A stretch of DNA of 27,546 bases, from positions 1-27,546 of IMG/VR virus record IMGVR_UViG_3300042314_000512. The stretch is one strand, 5' to 3'. Made by a program: the position numbers and the translations under genes. This DNA comes from a virus. The notes beneath the pieces are model-generated. The model made no database searches. It worked only from the letters and a program-made list of their open reading frames with translations, and was not told the origin of the DNA. Positions 1 to 7,162 of the stretch are shown here, in pieces (the stretch's first letter is position 1; every line of letters begins with the position of its first letter).

Positions 1-4
1 AACT

Positions 5-658
5 ATGGCTAAAGCACAACTACCAATTGACGGTAAACTCGGAAAAGATTTTAAAGTCACATCACTAATGGGTATGAGAATTCACCCTGTAACAAAAGAA
101 AAGAAGCACCACAATGGAACAGACATCTGGTCTTCACACGAACCATGCTGGATTGAAGCACCTTACGATGGTGTCGTTCTAGAAGCAAAGAAGTCAACAA
201 GTCCAGGCGGAGGTTTTGGAAACTACGTAATCTTGCTACACAAGATCGGCGGTAAGCAGTACACAACTCTATACGCACACATGCAAGATGGAACTGTTAA
301 GGTCAAGAAGGGCCAGAAGGTTGAAGCAGGAACCCCTCTAGGAAAGATGGGTACTACTGGTATGTCAACTGGAAAGCACTTGCACTGGGAACTTCGTCTA
401 GGAAAGCAACACATCTGGGACAAGATGGGCAAGAACTATATTGAGCCAATTGCATTCTTCAAGGCTGTTATTGCACAGGAAGCTGCTATTGCAACCGCAC
501 CAGTTGAAGCAACAGAGGACGATGTTGTAGCACCAGCACCAGTTCACGGAGCAAAGGCTGCACCAGCACCAAAGCCAATCCCTGCTGCAAAACCAGCAGC
601 AAAGCCTGTTGCTAAGAAACCAGCAGCAAAGCCTGCAACGCTAGCAGTAAAAGAGTAA
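5..658 (+). CDS. M23-family peptidoglycan endopeptidase (probable phage lysin)
   Basis: A 217-residue protein with a LytM/M23 metallopeptidase domain over about residues 15-150. The zinc-binding set is visible: H36 and D40 in HHNGTD, H92 in YAHM, and the H125-L-H127 pair in HLHWEL. Family members cut peptide cross-links of peptidoglycan. There is no signal peptide, so export would need a holin, which fits the holin-like gene at 6803. The last 50 or so residues are a low-complexity Ala/Pro/Lys tail, perhaps a wall-binding or flexible segment. It begins 4 bases into the window; the ATG and domain start look natural, so it is probably complete. It could also be a virion-associated wall hydrolase rather than the lysis enzyme. 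Confidence 0.88.
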   Translation: MAKAQLPIDGKLGKDFKVTSLMGMRIHPVTKEKKHHNGTDIWSSHEPCWIEAPYDGVVLEAKKSTSPGGGFGNYVILLHKIGGKQYTTLYAHMQDGTVKVKKGQKVEAGTPLGKMGTTGMSTGKHLHWELRLGKQHIWDKMGKNYIEPIAFFKAVIAQEAAIATAPVEATEDDVVAPAPVHGAKAAPAPKPIPAAKPAAKPVAKKPAAKPATLAVKE

Positions 659-662
659 TCGA

Positions 663-839
663 ATGCCAACATACGAATACGTTTGTAGAGAATGCGAAAC
701 AGTCTTAACGGACATAAGATCTATCCACGCAGATGAGCCAACATTTTTCTGTGAAAAGTGTGGAAATAAAATGAACCAAGTGGTATCATTAGGTGGTATA
801 ACTTTTAAGGGTAGCGGATTCTACAGAACGGACAAGTAA
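663..839 (+). CDS. FmdB-type small zinc-ribbon protein
   Basis: A 58-residue protein beginning MPTYEYVCREC, with a second CxxC at CEKCG and the ending GSGFYRTDK. That start, the two CxxC pairs and the GSGFYRTD tail are the signature of the FmdB/putative regulatory zinc-ribbon family. The cellular role of that family is poorly known; it is often annotated as a regulator. It starts 4 nt after the peptidase stop, and its stop overlaps the next start in TAATG, so it is translationally coupled. The zinc fold is clear; a function in the phage is not. Confidence 0.85.
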   Translation: MPTYEYVCRECETVLTDIRSIHADEPTFFCEKCGNKMNQVVSLGGITFKGSGFYRTDK

Positions 840-1057
840 TGGTAGACACAAAAGAGTGGGTATTAACAGCAGCAGACCGCTGCGATAGTTGTGGAGCACA
901 GGCATACGTTCAAGTCAAGGGTATCTCTGGCGAACTTATGTTCTGTGGCCACCACTATGACAAGGCTAACAGTGAAAAGCTAACTGCGTTTGTGTTTGAA
1001 GTTATTGATGAACGTGAGCGTTTAATTGAAAACAGACTAATAGGAAGTGACAACTAA
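839..1057 (+). CDS. DUF7455-type small zinc-binding protein
   Basis: A 72-residue protein with TAADRCDSCGAQAYV followed by GELMFCGHHYDK: a CxxC pair then CxHH, a compact zinc site. This arrangement is typical of a small actinobacterial and actinophage family (DUF7455) of unknown function. The C-terminal half is an acidic helix. It overlaps both neighbours by one base in TAATG junctions. Its presence supports an actinobacterial host. I infer a structural zinc; no activity can be assigned. Confidence 0.75.
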   Translation: MVDTKEWVLTAADRCDSCGAQAYVQVKGISGELMFCGHHYDKANSEKLTAFVFEVIDERERLIENRLIGSDN

Positions 1058-2133
1058 TGGATTTTCCAAAACTATTTTCTAGATCTAGACGAGATCGTGT
1101 AACCACAATAGAGGCATCAAATTTTCACGATGATGGCATAACTCTACCAGCATTTGATGGCATGTTTACCATTAGAAACATCAACCCAGACACAAGCGAT
1201 GACCTGTTTTATTTTCACCCAGGCTTGAACATAATTGAAGGCTATGTTGAGTCATCTAATGCATCATCACTAAACCTTATAGACGGTAAGAAAAAAATAG
1301 TAAAATCAATTTGCAATAGCTTTTACCACTCAATCTTGGATGACTTTTCTGAAATTCTGTACGCTTTAGAAAAATGCCCAGACCATGAAGTCATCATTGA
1401 TATCAGCGACATCTTTAAAAGTTTGCACAGGGACAACTCCGAATGGGACTTCTTTAACATGTTTGTTAAGCAATTAGTTGAAGATGGAGTCTCCGTAAAG
1501 ATTGTTGAGTTAAAAAAGTATGACATCATCTACATGGACGACTTTAAAGTTGTAGCCTTCATATATGAGTCTGGGAAAAAGTCAAATCTTGTTTATGACT
1601 TTTTTAGAAAAATGGTTACAGACAAAGATGTAAAGCCTACCAAAAATGTTTTTGTCAGTCGTGGTATGCTTGGAATGGGTCGTAACTATGAGGTTGAGGG
1701 ACTTTCATACACTAATGACAACAGAATGGAAGATCACGAAGCACTAGAATCATACTTTGCCGATCTGGGATATGAAATCGTTCATGCTGAAAAGTTCAGC
1801 AGCTTCCAAGAACAATTGAACTATTTCTATTCGGTCAAGACGATGGTTTCCCTGACTGGCTCTGGCCTCACCAACGCTGCCTTTATGCAGCCAGGTGGAA
1901 TCATGTTTGAGATAGTAACGCCACTGGTAGTAGCCGTACCTTTTCCAGGCATTGCGAAAGATTTAACTGATCCATTCTATGTGCAGGAAATCCACAACTT
2001 TTACAAGAACTTAGCCTATTATCAGAACCACGTCTATGCCTGTGTTCAAAATCCAAATAGAGATATAGACGAGTTTAAGGAAACAATGGAGAACACTCCT
2101 GGACTGAAAGCATTCCTAGATCGTAATGAATAA
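1057..2133 (+). CDS. GT61-family glycosyltransferase (first copy)
   Basis: A 358-residue protein. The C-terminal half (about residues 195-300) has the GT61/DUF563 layout: FVSRG, then an EDHEALESYFADLGYEIV segment, SSFQEQLNYFYSVKTMV, and LTGSGLTNAAFMQPGG, which corresponds to the family's HGAGLTN loop. GT61 enzymes transfer sugars such as xylose or GlcNAc from nucleotide sugars. There is no signal peptide or membrane segment, so it acts in the cytoplasm. It is a paralogue of the gene at 3455, and the two flank a HAD phosphatase and a nucleotidyltransferase, so they probably build one glycan. The usual H of HGAG is replaced by T/S in both copies. Acceptor unknown. Confidence 0.75.
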   Translation: MDFPKLFSRSRRDRVTTIEASNFHDDGITLPAFDGMFTIRNINPDTSDDLFYFHPGLNIIEGYVESSNASSLNLIDGKKKIVKSICNSFYHSILDDFSEILYALEKCPDHEVIIDISDIFKSLHRDNSEWDFFNMFVKQLVEDGVSVKIVELKKYDIIYMDDFKVVAFIYESGKKSNLVYDFFRKMVTDKDVKPTKNVFVSRGMLGMGRNYEVEGLSYTNDNRMEDHEALESYFADLGYEIVHAEKFSSFQEQLNYFYSVKTMVSLTGSGLTNAAFMQPGGIMFEIVTPLVVAVPFPGIAKDLTDPFYVQEIHNFYKNLAYYQNHVYACVQNPNRDIDEFKETMENTPGLKAFLDRNE

Positions 2134-2755
2134 TCTAATTATCTTTGATCTTGACGGCGTTCTTATAGACAGCAAAGAGATTCATTTTAATGCTCTTAAT
2201 CTTGCCCTAGCCAACGTAGATAAAAAATATATTATTTCTAGAAACGAACAAGACTCTATCTTTGAAGGGCTAACAACATACTCTAAGCTAAACATACTAA
2301 CTTACACAAGAGGTCTGCCAAGAACCATGCACAAGTTTATCTGGGAAGAAAAACAAAAATTCTCTACTGCAATGTTTTCTAGCGTATCTCCTGATACAGA
2401 GCTTATTAGTTTAATTAAGTACATAAAGTCTCAGGGCATTCTCGTTGGCGTTGCAAGCAACAGTATTCGGACAACCCTTGATGGTTGCCTAAAAGCGTTG
2501 GGGGTCGCAAGTTTAATAGACCACTCTCTAAGTAACGAGGATGTCAACTTTCCAAAACCAAACCCAGAAATTTACACAAACTGCATGAGCGATCTGAAGG
2601 TACATCCCGACAACGTTATTATCTTTGAAGACAGCGAGATAGGCAGAGAAGCAGCCAGGGCATCTGGAGCAAGACTTGAGCCAGTGGAAAGCAGGGCAAG
2701 TCTAACGTTCGACAGGATACAAAAAGCAATAGAGGTTTTAAATGCAAAAGCCTAA
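2126..2755 (+). CDS. HAD-superfamily phosphatase / phosphomutase-like
   Basis: A 209-residue HAD hydrolase of the beta-phosphoglucomutase/Gph type. Motif I is FDLDGVLID at residues 7-15 with the nucleophile and acid/base aspartates, motif II is the S/N of VASNS, motif III is the K of FPKPNPE, and motif IV is IFEDSEIGREAA. A helical cap lies between motifs I and II. It acts on a phosphorylated small molecule, most likely a sugar phosphate given its neighbours. It overlaps the previous gene by 8 nt and the next by 14 nt, so the four sugar genes are translated as a block. Exact substrate cannot be read. Confidence 0.82.
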   Translation: MNNLIIFDLDGVLIDSKEIHFNALNLALANVDKKYIISRNEQDSIFEGLTTYSKLNILTYTRGLPRTMHKFIWEEKQKFSTAMFSSVSPDTELISLIKYIKSQGILVGVASNSIRTTLDGCLKALGVASLIDHSLSNEDVNFPKPNPEIYTNCMSDLKVHPDNVIIFEDSEIGREAARASGARLEPVESRASLTFDRIQKAIEVLNAKA

Positions 2756-3455
2756 CATACTAATCCCAATGGCTGGACTTGGCAGCAGGTTTACAGAAAA
2801 AGGATACAGCCTACCCAAACCACTAATTAAAATCTTTAACAAGCCAATGATTCAGTTGGTAATTGACAGCCTTGACATTGATGGTAACTATATCTTTGTA
2901 GTGCAGAAAGATCACCGAGTTAAGTACCACCTAGACGACGTGCTTGATGAAATGGTTCCAGGATGTAGCATCGTAGAAGTAGATGGCCTAACAGACGGAG
3001 CAGCAAGAACAACTCTTTTTGCCAAAGACTTAATTGATAACGATGTCCCACTCGTAATAGCCAATTCAGACCAGGTAGTAGTGTGGCATAGTTTTGAGTT
3101 TACAAAGGCTCTGACGACTTCTGACGGCGTTCTAGCACTGTTTAAGGCAGAAGACCCCAAGTGGTCCTATTCAAAAATCAATAATGCCCTAATTTCTCAA
3201 GTAGCCGAGAAGAAAGTTGTTAGCAATAACGCTAACGTTGGTATCTATGGTTGGTCAAAGGGATCGGACTATGTTAAGTACGCAGAGCAGATGATAAACA
3301 AAAACATTAGGACAAACAATGAGTTCTATGTAGCTCCAGTATACAACGAAGCAATAGCCGATGGCAAAAGATTTGTACCATATTTTGTAGAGGAGATGCA
3401 TGGTGTTGGAACTCCAGAAGATATGAACGATTACATAAACAAGGCTATAGGCTAA
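2742..3455 (+). CDS. Sugar nucleotidyltransferase (NTP_transferase fold)
   Basis: A 237-residue protein starting with the nucleotide-binding signature of the family: PMAGLGSRFTEKGYSLPKPLI, the G-rich loop (GLGSRF) and the PKP lysine. A later NSDQVV supplies the metal-binding aspartate equivalent (D-x-D-like). Enzymes of this group activate a sugar 1-phosphate with NTP to make a nucleotide sugar. It sits between a sugar-phosphate-type HAD enzyme and a GT61 transferase, giving a plausible order: dephosphorylate or isomerise, activate, transfer. Closest by eye to capsule-locus nucleotidyltransferases. The sugar is not determined. Confidence 0.8.
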   Translation: MQKPNILIPMAGLGSRFTEKGYSLPKPLIKIFNKPMIQLVIDSLDIDGNYIFVVQKDHRVKYHLDDVLDEMVPGCSIVEVDGLTDGAARTTLFAKDLIDNDVPLVIANSDQVVVWHSFEFTKALTTSDGVLALFKAEDPKWSYSKINNALISQVAEKKVVSNNANVGIYGWSKGSDYVKYAEQMINKNIRTNNEFYVAPVYNEAIADGKRFVPYFVEEMHGVGTPEDMNDYINKAIG

Positions 3456-4378
3456 TGGAGTTTTACACTATTCAAAAGGCTGGCAGCCACATCAAGTTTT
3501 GTTCTGAAGACAAGGCACTTAGTAACGCTGGTGGCTGGACAGAAGAGTTAGATTATGTGCCAGAAAATGTTTTAGATTTAAGATCAAACAACAAAAAGTT
3601 TCTAGTTCATGTACCAGATAGTTTTTACCATTATTTTGTGGACCTATGTATACCCATTCTAGCTGTGCACAGCGTAGAACCAGATGCAGAAATTATTATA
3701 GACGAGTCATTCTTTTATGTTACAGACGAAGATTCTTCACAAGAACCCCCATCCTATTACAACTTTGTTTATGAAATGATGGACAATCTTGGTGTAAAGT
3801 ATAAAACAATAAAGGCACAAGACCTACCAATGCTGATTAATAATTTTATTATGCCAAGTGATGTCGCCTTCTTTGACAGATTCTTAGAGTCTTCGGTATT
3901 TTTAAAAGACTATATAGAAAAATATGTTGTTGATACCAATGTAGAGCCGTACAGGAAAGTATATCTTAGCAGGCTGGCTGGACCAAATACCCCAGGTCTT
4001 AGGATAGACAACGAGAAAAAGCTAATAGAGTATTTTGCTAGCATTGGCTTTGAGCACACTGATCAAAATCATTTTGCAAACATAAACGACCAAATAAAGT
4101 TTTTTTATGAAACCAAGATTGTGTGCGGATTGACAGGCTCTGGGCTGACAAATATGTTGTTTATGAAAGATTTCCAAACCGTGATAGAGCTTGTTAGTTT
4201 GATGGAATTTCCTGGACCAAATGATCTAGAACCAATCAAGGAAGAGATCCACGATTTCTACAAGATGATGGCTTTTGACAAAAAGCACACGCTAGTAAAT
4301 GTTGTAAATGCAAATAAAAAACATGAAGATCTAACCAAACTTATTAGTAATCAAATGGATACTCTTAGGAACCTCTAG
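3455..4378 (+). CDS. GT61-family glycosyltransferase (second copy)
   Basis: A 307-residue paralogue of the gene at 1057. Shared blocks in order: DSFYHYFVDLC (compare NSFYHSILDDF in the first copy), VYLSR, EKKLIEYFASIGFEHT, INDQIKFFYETKIVCGLTGSGLTNMLFM, and an EIHDFYKMMAF near the C terminus (compare EIHNFYKNLAY). The conserved central and C-terminal halves show common descent by duplication; the N termini have diverged, which suggests different acceptors or sugar linkages. It ends the sugar cassette, 37 nt before the next gene and its promoter. Confidence 0.73.
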   Translation: MEFYTIQKAGSHIKFCSEDKALSNAGGWTEELDYVPENVLDLRSNNKKFLVHVPDSFYHYFVDLCIPILAVHSVEPDAEIIIDESFFYVTDEDSSQEPPSYYNFVYEMMDNLGVKYKTIKAQDLPMLINNFIMPSDVAFFDRFLESSVFLKDYIEKYVVDTNVEPYRKVYLSRLAGPNTPGLRIDNEKKLIEYFASIGFEHTDQNHFANINDQIKFFYETKIVCGLTGSGLTNMLFMKDFQTVIELVSLMEFPGPNDLEPIKEEIHDFYKMMAFDKKHTLVNVVNANKKHEDLTKLISNQMDTLRNL

Positions 4379-4407
4379 TGGCAATCTGTCTATCTAAATG
4401 GTATAAT
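4379..4407 (+). promoter_or_regulatory. Extended -10 promoter for a leaderless transcript
   Basis: TATAAT at 4402-4407 is preceded by TGG (extended -10), with a weak -35 (TGGCAA, 4379-4384) at 17 bp. The GTG start at 4416 is 8 nt after the -10 box, where transcription should begin, so the mRNA probably has no leader. Confidence 0.65.
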
Positions 4408-4415
4408 TAATCTAG

Positions 4416-4820
4416 GTGATTGTATTGGATACGTTTTTAATTGTGGCTATGCCCATCTTGGCAACTCTATATGTTCACGCTATTATTCGCAGGGCAGATG
4501 GCAAAAAGAAAAAGAAATCAATGCCTGTTAAAAAACAAAGCGACAACCTAGCCCTATTTAACGATCGCATTCTGGCAATTTTAGAAAGCCAAAAGACACC
4601 CAAGACCCAGTCCACAGACTATATAGCGAGAACTAACGTGAGGGCAATCGTTGTCGAAGATCAAATATACTGGATATCTGACAACGCCTTTTATACCGCA
4701 AACATGGTTGACGGAAATGTTGAAGAAAATTCTACAAGATTAGTTGACACAATGACCATGGATAAGGTACAATTGGAGAAGATGATATTTATTGTTGACA
4801 AGCTTAGGGAAGGTGAATAG
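4416..4820 (+). CDS. Unknown protein with one N-terminal membrane segment
   Basis: A 134-residue protein. Residues 2-24 form a hydrophobic segment, followed by RRADGKKKKK, a positive stop-transfer patch, then a soluble mixed domain. I chose GTG 4416 because the -10 box points to it; the ATG at 4449 would cut the membrane segment in half. The topology suggests N-out/C-in anchoring with a cytoplasmic domain. No family recognised. Confidence 0.6.
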   Translation: MIVLDTFLIVAMPILATLYVHAIIRRADGKKKKKSMPVKKQSDNLALFNDRILAILESQKTPKTQSTDYIARTNVRAIVVEDQIYWISDNAFYTANMVDGNVEENSTRLVDTMTMDKVQLEKMIFIVDKLREGE

Positions 4821-4821
4821 T

Positions 4822-5172
4822 ATGATCATAGCAATTCAGGGAACAAAAAGTTTTACTGACTACTCGGTATTTTTGAGAGCAATGGGCACGGCTATGTCCA
4901 ACCTAGATGAAAACGATAAAGAAGTTTTGATATACTCTGCTGGCCCATATCAGATTAATGCCATGGCCCAAGAGTTTTCAAATGTTTCGGAGCGTAGTCT
5001 AAAGGCACGTGGAATTAAGATTAAGTTTAACAAGATTCCACCAAGCTGGATAGAAAATAATATTCACGATATCGGCTACTTTGCATACTTTAGCAAGCCA
5101 AAAGAACCAGTATCAAAACTGGTAGACCTTGCCGATGCAAAGAGTGTTGAAGTCGGAGTCTACAGATACTAA
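4822..5172 (+). CDS. Unknown protein, Rossmann-like start
   Basis: A 116-residue protein beginning MIIAIQGTKSFTDYSVFLRAM. The hydrophobic strand followed by G-T-x-S-F and an amphipathic helix resembles the first beta-alpha unit of SLOG/DUF2493-type nucleotide-binding proteins, and a later strand VLIYSAGPY could be the second unit. This fold reading is inference. The ATG at 4822 has GGAAGGTG upstream, making it the better start. It is in the same transcription unit as the gene at 4416. Confidence 0.6.
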   Translation: MIIAIQGTKSFTDYSVFLRAMGTAMSNLDENDKEVLIYSAGPYQINAMAQEFSNVSERSLKARGIKIKFNKIPPSWIENNIHDIGYFAYFSKPKEPVSKLVDLADAKSVEVGVYRY

Positions 5173-5185
5173 AATAGGAGAGATT

Positions 5186-5395
5186 GTGTTAATCAATTCA
5201 CTAAAAAAGATGGAAGAAATTGTTGAAAATAACAAAGACCTTTCATGGGATGGCTGGACAGTCATCGAAAACAAGACCAGAGAAAACGGTGCAATGTCAA
5301 AAGACGGAGCGTATGTTGATGGAAAGTGGATCGTACAGAAGCGTTACGATGCAACTACCAGTGGTTGGGAGATTCCAAATAAGTTCATGAGGTAA
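5186..5395 (+). CDS. Unknown small protein (69 aa)
   Basis: The start is taken as GTG 5186, 5 nt after AGGAG at 5176-5180, because the earlier in-frame ATG lies inside the preceding gene. The protein has a short basic N terminus and a compact C-terminal half with several Trp residues (SWDGWTV, GKWIVQKRYD, SGWEIP), which reads like a small beta-rich fold. Not recognised. It is followed after 2 nt by the WhiB-like gene. Confidence 0.5.
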   Translation: MLINSLKKMEEIVENNKDLSWDGWTVIENKTRENGAMSKDGAYVDGKWIVQKRYDATTSGWEIPNKFMR

Positions 5396-5397
5396 TC

Positions 5398-5700
5398 ATG
5401 GATAAGGACGATTGGAAAGATGACGCAAGTTGTAAGGGCTTCGACACAGAAATATTCTTTGACAAGTATGAAGAAGATCTGGAGCTTAGACCAGCAGTAG
5501 ACGAATTATGCTTTCACTGCCCTGTTGTTAGACAATGCTTTGCTGTTGGGATTTCCCAAAAGGCTATCGGGGTTCATGGTGGGGTATACATGGAAAATGG
5601 AAAAATATCCAGAGAGTTCAATAAGCACAGAACAAAGGCTGACTGGGCAGAGGTTTGGCAAAACCTTACAATGGATACTAACGAGCAGGACAAGAAATGA
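5398..5700 (+). CDS. WhiB-like iron-sulfur transcription regulator
   Basis: A 100-residue protein with the Wbl cysteine pattern C12, C38, C41 (CxxC) and C47, which binds a [4Fe-4S] cluster, then the beta-turn GVHGGVY (residues 58-64) and a basic C-terminal region. Wbl proteins are confined to actinobacteria and their phages and work by binding domain 4 of the housekeeping sigma factor. Here the Trp of the usual G[VI]WGG turn is His60. It overlaps the next gene by 4 nt (ATGA). It could tune host or phage sigma-A promoters, or block a host Wbl as reported for a mycobacteriophage WhiB protein. Confidence 0.9.
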   Translation: MDKDDWKDDASCKGFDTEIFFDKYEEDLELRPAVDELCFHCPVVRQCFAVGISQKAIGVHGGVYMENGKISREFNKHRTKADWAEVWQNLTMDTNEQDKK

Positions 5701-6143
5701 TCAGAATTGCACATCGTGGAAACACGTTAGGGCCACAACAGTTCCCTAGCAATGAAAACGAGCCACACATGCTTGTTGGTGCGATTGCCAGAGGGTTTGA
5801 TGTAGAGGTAGATGTTTGGTATGTTAATGACCAAATCTTTCTTGGGCACGATTCCCCTACACATCTTGTTGACAAGCAGTTTCTAACAGACATTGGCGAC
5901 AATGCATGGTTTCATTGCAAGAATGTGGAGGCACTTGACATGTTTGTTGAAGACCTGCCTTATCTCAGATACTTCTGGCACGAAACAGACAAACACACAC
6001 TAACAAGCAATGGCTACATCTGGACATACCCTGGCAACACAATTACTAAGAATTCTATCTTGGTTTATCTTGGCAAGCCAGATCTATCTAAGTTTCAGGT
6101 AATGCCATATGCAATTTGCAGCGACTATGTAGGAGAGTTTTAA
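5697..6143 (+). CDS. Short GDPD/PI-PLC-like phosphodiesterase homologue
   Basis: A 148-residue protein with the glycerophosphodiester phosphodiesterase metal-site pattern: H6-R7-G in IAHRGN, E37-x-D39 in DVEVDVW, and H51 in FLGHDSP. Members hydrolyse glycerophosphodiesters using a divalent metal within a TIM barrel. At 148 residues it is much shorter than the usual 230-300, so it is a partial barrel or a specialised short form. The second half (FHCKNVEAL, WHETDKHTLTSNGYIWTYPG) keeps strand-like spacing. It may act on teichoic acid or lipid head groups, or on a sugar phosphodiester; this is inference. Confidence 0.65.
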   Translation: MIRIAHRGNTLGPQQFPSNENEPHMLVGAIARGFDVEVDVWYVNDQIFLGHDSPTHLVDKQFLTDIGDNAWFHCKNVEALDMFVEDLPYLRYFWHETDKHTLTSNGYIWTYPGNTITKNSILVYLGKPDLSKFQVMPYAICSDYVGEF

Positions 6144-6385
6144 TGTATACGGATCAAATGAAGACTGCCGTTCATTCTTTGGATGGCACAGGACCAAAAG
6201 GTTTTTATCTACAAATCATTGACAATGACCACTTCCTGACAGTCAAAGCCAGCGAGAAGCAGTTCATGCAACTGGTTGATGACGAAAAGAGACAGGCTAT
6301 TGAATACATGGCAAAGATTAAGGCAGCCTTGGAGATGAATGGGGCTATCGTCTTACTAGTTAGGGAGGGTGGAGAAGACCTATGA
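6143..6385 (+). CDS. Unknown small protein (80 aa)
   Basis: The start at ATG 6143 overlaps the previous stop in TAATG and has AGGAGAG 6 nt upstream. The protein looks like a beta hairpin (KGFYLQIIDNDHFLTVKA) followed by a long helix and a C-terminal hydrophobic strand (GAIVLLVREGG). Not recognised. It overlaps the next gene by ATGA. Confidence 0.6.
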   Translation: MYTDQMKTAVHSLDGTGPKGFYLQIIDNDHFLTVKASEKQFMQLVDDEKRQAIEYMAKIKAALEMNGAIVLLVREGGEDL

Positions 6386-6780
6386 TATTTGAAATCGTAT
6401 CATCAACAGTGCTCGTAGTTCTTTTTGTTATTTTGTTTATTAATAATCGCAGAATAAAAAAGGAAAGCGATCAACTCGCACTCAACTTGCTGCAGACACA
6501 TATCAAAAATCTTGAAAACGAGAAGGCACTTGAAGAAATGTCAAACTTGGGGCCAATCGATAGCAACGATGGCTTTGTAAAATTTCTCTCTCAGTCTAGA
6601 GAATGGGCCTATGAATATATTGATAATGTTCAGGGAAGTTTTAAAGAGTTTGATACTGAGATCTCGTATCAACTACTCAAAGAGTCGCTAAATGCAGAAG
6701 ATATTGAAAAACTTTCTGTGGCATACTCTGCTTTAAAGCAAAGCATTATGCCAGAGAATGATGAAATGCCTAACAACTAG
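6382..6780 (+). CDS. Unknown N-terminally anchored protein
   Basis: A 132-residue protein with a membrane segment at about residues 4-21 (hydrophobic V/L/I/F run), then basic NNRRIKK and a cytoplasmic helical domain with coiled-coil character (KNLENEKALEEMSNL). The organisation resembles phage spanin-like or membrane adaptor proteins, and it lies just upstream of the holin-like gene, but no spanin signature is visible. Function unknown. Confidence 0.6.
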   Translation: MIFEIVSSTVLVVLFVILFINNRRIKKESDQLALNLLQTHIKNLENEKALEEMSNLGPIDSNDGFVKFLSQSREWAYEYIDNVQGSFKEFDTEISYQLLKESLNAEDIEKLSVAYSALKQSIMPENDEMPNN

Positions 6781-6802
6781 GCATTGAACAAGGAGAAAAT
6801 AA

Positions 6803-7117
6803 ATGAGTACACAACTAACAGCAATGCTGGCTTCATACGGAAGATCAGTTCTATCTGCAGCAGCAGCACTATATCTTGCTGGAGTAACAGATCCACTAGA
6901 CCTAGTCTGGGCACTTGTAGCAGCAGTCATTCCAGTTGCACTACGAGCAATCAATCCAAAGGATAAGGCGTTTGGTCGTGTCCCTAGTGTTGAAGAAGTA
7001 GAAACAGCACTGACAACTGCAAATGTTACAGATGGTAAGAAGCTTGCAAAGGCAGTAGCCGAAAAGGCTGCTCCTGCAAAGAAGCCAGTGGCAAAGAAGA
7101 CTACTCCAAAGAAGTAG
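6803..7117 (+). CDS. Holin-like small membrane protein
   Basis: A 104-residue protein with two hydrophobic stretches (about residues 9-27 and 31-48) separated by a short turn (TDPLD), then a hydrophilic C terminus rich in Lys, Ala and Pro (AKKPVAKKTTPKK). Size, two membrane segments and charged tail fit a class II holin that would let the M23 enzyme reach the wall. The Lys/Ala/Pro tail resembles that of the M23 peptidase at 5-658. AAGGAG lies 8 nt before ATG. A strong terminator follows directly. Confidence 0.6.
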   Translation: MSTQLTAMLASYGRSVLSAAAALYLAGVTDPLDLVWALVAAVIPVALRAINPKDKAFGRVPSVEEVETALTTANVTDGKKLAKAVAEKAAPAKKPVAKKTTPKK

Positions 7118-7132
7118 TTAAAGTAAAAAGAT

Positions 7133-7160
7133 AGCCAGGGGAAACCCTGGCTTTTCTTTT
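7133..7160. terminator. Bidirectional intrinsic terminator
   Basis: Perfect 8-bp stem AGCCAGGG (7133-7140) and CCCTGGCT (7145-7152) with a GAAA loop, followed by a T-rich run (7152-7160). On the minus strand the same hairpin is followed by a T run at 7130-7125. It lies between the convergent holin-like gene and the glycosyltransferase and can stop both. Confidence 0.9.
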
Positions 7161-7162
7161 AT

